A stretch of 64,000 bases of DNA from contig NZ_PYWN01000098.1 in assembly GCF_003049505.1 (NCBI RefSeq), forward strand, positions 1 through 64,000. The letters run 5' to 3'. The translations under genes and the position numbers were made by a program. Shown piece after piece: positions 60,558 to 64,000 of the stretch; within the stretch, counting starts at the first letter, position 1; each line of letters opens with the position of its first letter. The DNA comes from Metasolibacillus meyeri (lineage in GTDB: Bacteria; Bacillota; Bacilli; Bacillales_A; Planococcaceae). The notes beneath the pieces were generated by a model. The model had not been told where the DNA came from and made no database searches. It saw only the letters and a program-made list of their open reading frames with translations.

Positions 60558-60690
60558 TAATTCAGCAATGTTTTCTGTTGCGAAAGCAAAGCGACAGCAA
60601 CAACATAGCGTCAGCTTTTTGTGAGGAATTTTTCGAGCTAGCTTGAAAAAATCTGGACGCAATTTACGCCTCGACGTAATGGATATAATA
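60558..60690 (+). repeat. Dispersed two-hairpin intergenic repeat, copy 2
   Basis: The head CAGCAATGTTTTCTGTTGCG is followed by AGCGTCAGC, then stem-loop TTTTTCGAGC/GCTTGAAAAA (60628-60651), linker ATCTGGACGC and stem-loop ATTTACGCC/GACGTAAT (60661-60680). It differs from copy 1 with a wobble pair in the first stem (GCTTGAA for GCTCGAA), so that stem is preserved. Confidence 0.75.
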
Positions 60691-60725
60691 AAAAAGTGAA
60701 ATCGCATCGTCGATTTCACTTTTTT
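60690..60725. terminator. Bidirectional terminator before the gene at 60728
   Basis: AAAAAAGTGAAATCG pairs with CGATTTCACTTTTTT between convergent genes. Confidence 0.85.
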
Positions 60726-60727
60726 GT

Positions 60728-61147
60728 TTACTTATACAATTCTTGATAGATAATGACCTTTAAAGCGAGTTGCTCCTCTGGTGTTAATTTTTCTTGGATT
60801 TCTTGAATAATTTCTTCTTGTGAAAGTGTGCCATTTTCTGCTTTGACGCGGATATCATTTAATGCAGTCACACCTACTTTTTGAATTAATACCTTTGTCG
60901 CTTCTTCCTTTGTTGTAAAAGGTAGTTCACTTAGGTCAGCCACTTTTGCCTCATCCATATAGCCTGCCAATGTCGCATTTTGTTCAACCGCATGCTTGAC
61001 CGCTTCGATTTGCCCGCTATCTGCTAACTCTATTGTCACGGTCTCTGCTACTTTTTTAGAAATAAATTGCATACCGAAATGATAAACGCCATAACCTGCT
61101 AGCCCAAGCACGATAACTGTTATCAACAAAAATTTAATTACTCTCAT
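60728..61147 (-). CDS. Uncharacterised membrane-anchored protein
   Basis: This 139-residue protein has a single N-terminal transmembrane helix (residues 4-25; VIKFLLITVIVLGLAGYGVY), then a soluble helical domain, largely acidic (VAETVTIELADSGQIEAVKH; LTPEEQLALKVIIYQELYK). I recognise no family. The ATG at 61147 is chosen for its GGAGG site; the longer frame to 61228 begins with a cysteine-rich non-coding-like segment. Confidence 0.7.
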   Translation of the reverse strand: MRVIKFLLITVIVLGLAGYGVYHFGMQFISKKVAETVTIELADSGQIEAVKHAVEQNATLAGYMDEAKVADLSELPFTTKEEATKVLIQKVGVTALNDIRVKAENGTLSQEEIIQEIQEKLTPEEQLALKVIIYQELYK

Positions 61148-61244
61148 GCAAAAATACCTCCATATCATTATATACGTTTTTTCACAACAGAAGTTTCTTT
61201 TTTTGCTACATGGTGAACTTTGCAACAAAACAGCAAACTCTTTC

Positions 61245-61320
61245 TTAGTTCAAAAGTAACGATTTGCCCAACGAACGAAGGAAATCGCCCAGCGAACAGC
61301 AAAATTCGCCCAATAAAACT
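61245..61320 (+). repeat. 21-nt degenerate repeat array F (3 units)
   Basis: Units start at 61258, 61279 and 61300: TTTGCCCAACGAA, ATCGCCCAGCGAA and TTCGCCCAATAAA. The boundary TTAGTTCAAAAGTAACGATT is the same as in array C apart from one base. The right end abuts the patB terminator. Confidence 0.8.
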
Positions 61321-61375
61321 AAAAAAGGCCGTCTGAAAAGACATTATCTTTTCGGACGACCTTCCTGTTTTTTTT
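61321..61375. terminator. Terminator of patB (bidirectional)
   Basis: AAGGCCGTCTGAAAAGA pairs with TTTTCGGACGACCTT, flanked by an A6 run on the left and a T8 run on the right. Confidence 0.85.
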
Positions 61376-61377
61376 AT

Positions 61378-62553
61378 TTAGTTGGCAGCAAATGCCTTTT
61401 TAAAGCGGGCAACGCCATCTTCAACGACAGAGAATGGACATGCGACATTTATACGTAGGAAGCCTCGTCCTGCCTCACCATATTTTGTTCCTGGTTCTAA
61501 AGCGACTTTGCCAATCGTTAATAGACGATCCATCATTTCCTTTTCCGATAAGCCAGTTGCGCGGTAGTCAATCCACATTAAGTACGTACCATCAGGCTTA
61601 GCAACAGAAATACCATCTAGTGCATTTAATTCTTTCATGACATAATCCATATTCACTGATAAATAGTCAATCAACTCATCTAACCAAGCATCACCGTGTG
61701 TGTAAGCAGCTTGTACAGCGGCAGAAGCAAAGGCATTTAAATCCATTTTGCCATGTGCCATCGCATTTTGCTCTAATTGCTTGCGCAAATCTTTATTTGG
61801 TACAACCATCATAGCAGCTTGAATGCCAGCTAAGTTGAATGTTTTAGTAGGGGCAATACAAGAAATGATTTTTGCTTGTTCATTGCCTTCTACAGTTAAT
61901 GTTGGGATGAATTTTGCCCCAGGTAAAATGACGTCGGCATGAATTTCATCCGCCAATAAATACACATCGTATTTAATACATAGTGCAACGAGCTCTTCTA
62001 ACTGTGCTCGGCTCCAGACAACGCCTGCTGGATTATGAGGATTACATAGTATGTAGAGCTTAACCCCTTGTTTAAATAGCTCTTCTAGCTTTGCAAAATC
62101 GTAAGTATAAGAACCATTTACTTCAACTAAATCACAACATACCAGCTCGCGACCTTGATTTTTAGTAACGCTTGAAAATGGCGGATAAACAGGTGTTGAA
62201 ATAGCTACTTTATCATTTGGCTCTGTGAATGTTTCGATAATACTGGCGATTGCTGGCACAACACCATGATGGAATAAAATTGCTTCTGGCTCAATTGTCC
62301 ATTGATGGCGGCGCTCATACCAGCTTACAACTGCTGCTTTACAGCCATTGCAAACATAGGAATAACCAAATACGGGATGCTTTAAGCGTTCTTCAATTGC
62401 TTCAATTACTTCTTTAGGCGCAGCAAAATCCATGTCAGCAATCCACATTGGTAAAATATCGCTTGCATCTTCAATATTAAAAATTTGCTCCATACGATCC
62501 CATTTATAAGAACGGGATTTACGACGATCTACGATTTCGTTGAAAATTGACAT
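61378..62553 (-). CDS. patB: PatB/MalY-type cystathionine beta-lyase
   Basis: This 391-residue PLP enzyme of fold type I has MWIADMDFAAP near residue 36, HHGVVPAIAS near 92, ILCNPHNPAGVVW near 165, LADEIHADVI near 200 and the PLP lysine in CIAPTKTFNLAGIQ near 233. MalY/PatB enzymes cleave cystathionine or cysteine conjugates to thiol, pyruvate and ammonia. AAAGGA lies upstream. It stands alone; sulfur regulation such as CymR or a T-box is not visible in the 167 nt upstream, which also holds the boundary of the integrated element. Confidence 0.9.
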   Translation of the reverse strand: MSIFNEIVDRRKSRSYKWDRMEQIFNIEDASDILPMWIADMDFAAPKEVIEAIEERLKHPVFGYSYVCNGCKAAVVSWYERRHQWTIEPEAILFHHGVVPAIASIIETFTEPNDKVAISTPVYPPFSSVTKNQGRELVCCDLVEVNGSYTYDFAKLEELFKQGVKLYILCNPHNPAGVVWSRAQLEELVALCIKYDVYLLADEIHADVILPGAKFIPTLTVEGNEQAKIISCIAPTKTFNLAGIQAAMMVVPNKDLRKQLEQNAMAHGKMDLNAFASAAVQAAYTHGDAWLDELIDYLSVNMDYVMKELNALDGISVAKPDGTYLMWIDYRATGLSEKEMMDRLLTIGKVALEPGTKYGEAGRGFLRINVACPFSVVEDGVARFKKAFAAN

Positions 62554-62720
62554 AAGTAATCACTCTTTCCTTTGTAATAATTAAGTGTATTCTCGCAGCA
62601 TGTGAGAAGCTTTTCTAAAATGAACTTTCTCGTTGATTTTAGTTTCACTTTATTATATGGTAACATACGTAGTCTATAAAGAGGCAGTAGAATGTTGATT
62701 TATAGGCGTTACAGGGGCTT
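62554..62720. other. Junction between chromosomal patB region and integrated element
   Basis: The left attachment site is expected here or close to it, because patB is intact and the integrase is the first element gene. It holds GTTTCACTTTATTATATGG at about 62641, a variant of the stop-proximal element usually found at the end of minus-strand genes. I cannot identify the core without the other end. Confidence 0.4.
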
Positions 62721-63944
62721 TTAAAATGAATCAGCCCCACTTTTAGCCCCAATCGCCTTTAATGTATCACTAAAAATAGCTACAGACTGCTCTTCTAATT
62801 CCTTCAATACATGCCCGTATATATCCATTACCATAGTAGGGGTATTCCCTAAACGTTCAGCAATTACTTTTACATTTTGCCCGTTATTTAATAGTATCGT
62901 GGCATGTGTGTGACGTAATGCATGCAACGAACATTTTGGCTGTTCCTCTGCATTAATCACACCTGCCTTAAGTTGGGCACGTTTAAAAGGGTACTGGCAT
63001 TTCATTTCAGTAATCGGCTCGCCATCATCTGAAATAAATACATAACGCTCATCATGGTACTTCATGCCGTATTTAAGCATCGTTTTTTTACACCATATTT
63101 TATATTTCTTGAGCTGATCAATAACCACGCTATCAATTAAAATAGTTCGATAGCTATTTTTCGTTTTAGGCGTTCTCGTTCCTGTGTCGTCCCTTGTACG
63201 CTCAATTGTGATTGTATTATTTTTGAAGTCGATATTTTGCCACTGTAAGCCACACGCTTCACCGCGACGAATTCCAGTATAAGCAACCGTAAGTAAAAAA
63301 CTATAATTTGTGATGGTATCCGTTTCTTTTGCTACTTGTAGCACCTTACTTAGTTCAGCAGGTGTTAAAAAATTTGCCTTAGCCTTAGATTCAATCACAT
63401 CTTCATCCTTTATCACTACTTTAATAAACCGATTGCGTACTAAAATTTCTTCCTCGATTGCGGCATTAATAGCAATTTTAAAAACATTGTGTAACAACTT
63501 CACCGTTCCAGGCTTTAATTTCTTTTCTAATTCGTTAATATAACACTTTTGATAGGTTACACGATCCAGCTTATGAAGCTTGTAATGGCCTATCAAGGGC
63601 TTCATATGATTTTTAACGGCTAATGTCCGGTGTTTTATAGTGGTATCTTTCCACTTGTTTTTATTTATTTCTAGCCAAGTATCTAGCCATTGGGCGATAG
63701 TTAAGTTATCATGTTCTATATGTTTTGTTTCACCGCGCAGCGTGGCAGCCTTTACTTCCAGAAGGGCTTTCAACGCTGCCTTTTCTGTTTTAAAGCTGCT
63801 TTTCTTCTTTTCTCTCCGTACTCCAGCCGCATCATAAAATTTATGGCGGTACAGCCACAGCTTTTCACCTTTCGCATTGAAATAGTAGTATATTTCGGGT
63901 TCTTTTGCTGATTTATATAGTTTCACCTTGTCTATTCCCTTCAT
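62721..63944 (-). CDS. int: Tyrosine recombinase/phage integrase
   Basis: This 407-residue integrase has an N-terminal arm-binding domain (residues 1-55, KLWLYRHKFYDAAGVRREKK), a SAM-like core-binding domain (residues 70-165) and a catalytic domain with Arg in AYTGIRRGEACGLQW near 221, HALRHTHATILL near 343 and the nucleophile Tyr in MDIYGHVLKELE near 377. It catalyses site-specific excision and integration of a prophage or integrative element. No tRNA gene is adjacent. Upstream (63981-64000) the last codons of another minus-strand frame (FDDLD, then TAA) enter the window. Confidence 0.95.
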   Translation of the reverse strand: MKGIDKVKLYKSAKEPEIYYYFNAKGEKLWLYRHKFYDAAGVRREKKKSSFKTEKAALKALLEVKAATLRGETKHIEHDNLTIAQWLDTWLEINKNKWKDTTIKHRTLAVKNHMKPLIGHYKLHKLDRVTYQKCYINELEKKLKPGTVKLLHNVFKIAINAAIEEEILVRNRFIKVVIKDEDVIESKAKANFLTPAELSKVLQVAKETDTITNYSFLLTVAYTGIRRGEACGLQWQNIDFKNNTITIERTRDDTGTRTPKTKNSYRTILIDSVVIDQLKKYKIWCKKTMLKYGMKYHDERYVFISDDGEPITEMKCQYPFKRAQLKAGVINAEEQPKCSLHALRHTHATILLNNGQNVKVIAERLGNTPTMVMDIYGHVLKELEEQSVAIFSDTLKAIGAKSGADSF

Positions 63945-64000
63945 GCTTGGCGGCGTGTGTATAGGAATAGGTGAGTGTGATTAATCTAAATCGTCAAATA

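Noticed and set aside
63981-64000. A partial gene at the right edge (last codons FDDLD)
   Set aside because: Only five codons lie in the window, too few to support a separate feature; noted under the integrase.

Overview
The window looks like chromosome of a low-GC, spore-forming member of the Bacillales, most likely the Lysinibacillus/Solibacillus side of the Planococcaceae. The basis is gene content and order: blocks matching the Bacillus subtilis yun-yut, yuz and yui/yum neighbourhoods, a yunB sporulation gene, strong AGGAGG-type ribosome sites, frequent TTG/GTG starts, and AT-rich spacers with classic stem-loop terminators. The taxonomy is inference, because no rRNA or tRNA gene is present.

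Layout. 0-6.2 kb: an M20 amidohydrolase with a DinB-fold protein, an orphan NMT1-type binding protein divergent from a LysR regulator, an HTH/zinc-ribbon regulator and two lipoproteins. 6.6-10.2 kb: an enolase-superfamily dipeptide epimerase, a divergent regulator-like protein and a second M20 enzyme, plausibly one peptide or amino-acid salvage locus. 10.4-18.9 kb: yunF, yunE, yunD, an HD-GYP protein, yunB, lipA, yutD, a DUF3055 gene, yutE and yutF. 19.4-23.1 kb: the class Ib ribonucleotide reductase operon nrdHIEF behind two NrdR boxes. 23.5-30.6 kb: a GGDEF cyclase, a MazG-like protein, yuzB, a Rex-boxed yutJ-type NADH dehydrogenase, yuzD, yutI, an NSS transporter, a DUF2225 protein and an IscA/HesB protein. 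30.7-32.8 kb: GNAT, histidine phosphatase, Nudix and P-loop kinase genes. 32.9-36.3 kb: a four-gene iron/haem uptake operon ending in a HugZ-like haem-degrading protein, behind two tandem Fur boxes.

37.3-49.6 kb: a YkuI-like EAL protein, a YumB-type NADH dehydrogenase, an alpha/beta hydrolase with a MarR regulator, a Nudix-LytS-LytR-CstA cluster resembling pyruvate sensing and uptake systems, yuiB, yuiD, pepA and an unlisted 53-residue Pro/Tyr-rich protein with a sigma-K-like promoter. 49.7-55.5 kb: the complete seven-gene Mrp Na+/H+ antiporter operon. 55.7-62.6 kb: a YufK-like membrane protein, a class A PBP, an MFS transporter, a cyclophilin, two small membrane proteins and a PatB/MalY lyase. 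The right edge (62.7 kb onward) begins an integrated element with a tyrosine integrase.

The most unusual feature is not a gene. Six intergenic spacers carry arrays of 3-5 degenerate units with an exact 21-nt period. Each unit has a TTCGC core followed by divergent sequence. Five arrays lie against a stem-loop and share a TTCAAAAGT-type boundary. Two further dispersed families occur: one with two stem-loops around a TCTGGACGC linker, and one that starts at the stop codon of minus-strand genes (AATAAAGTGA). Broken genes include a GNAT gene with a frameshift in an A7 tract and a GNAT C-terminal remnant.
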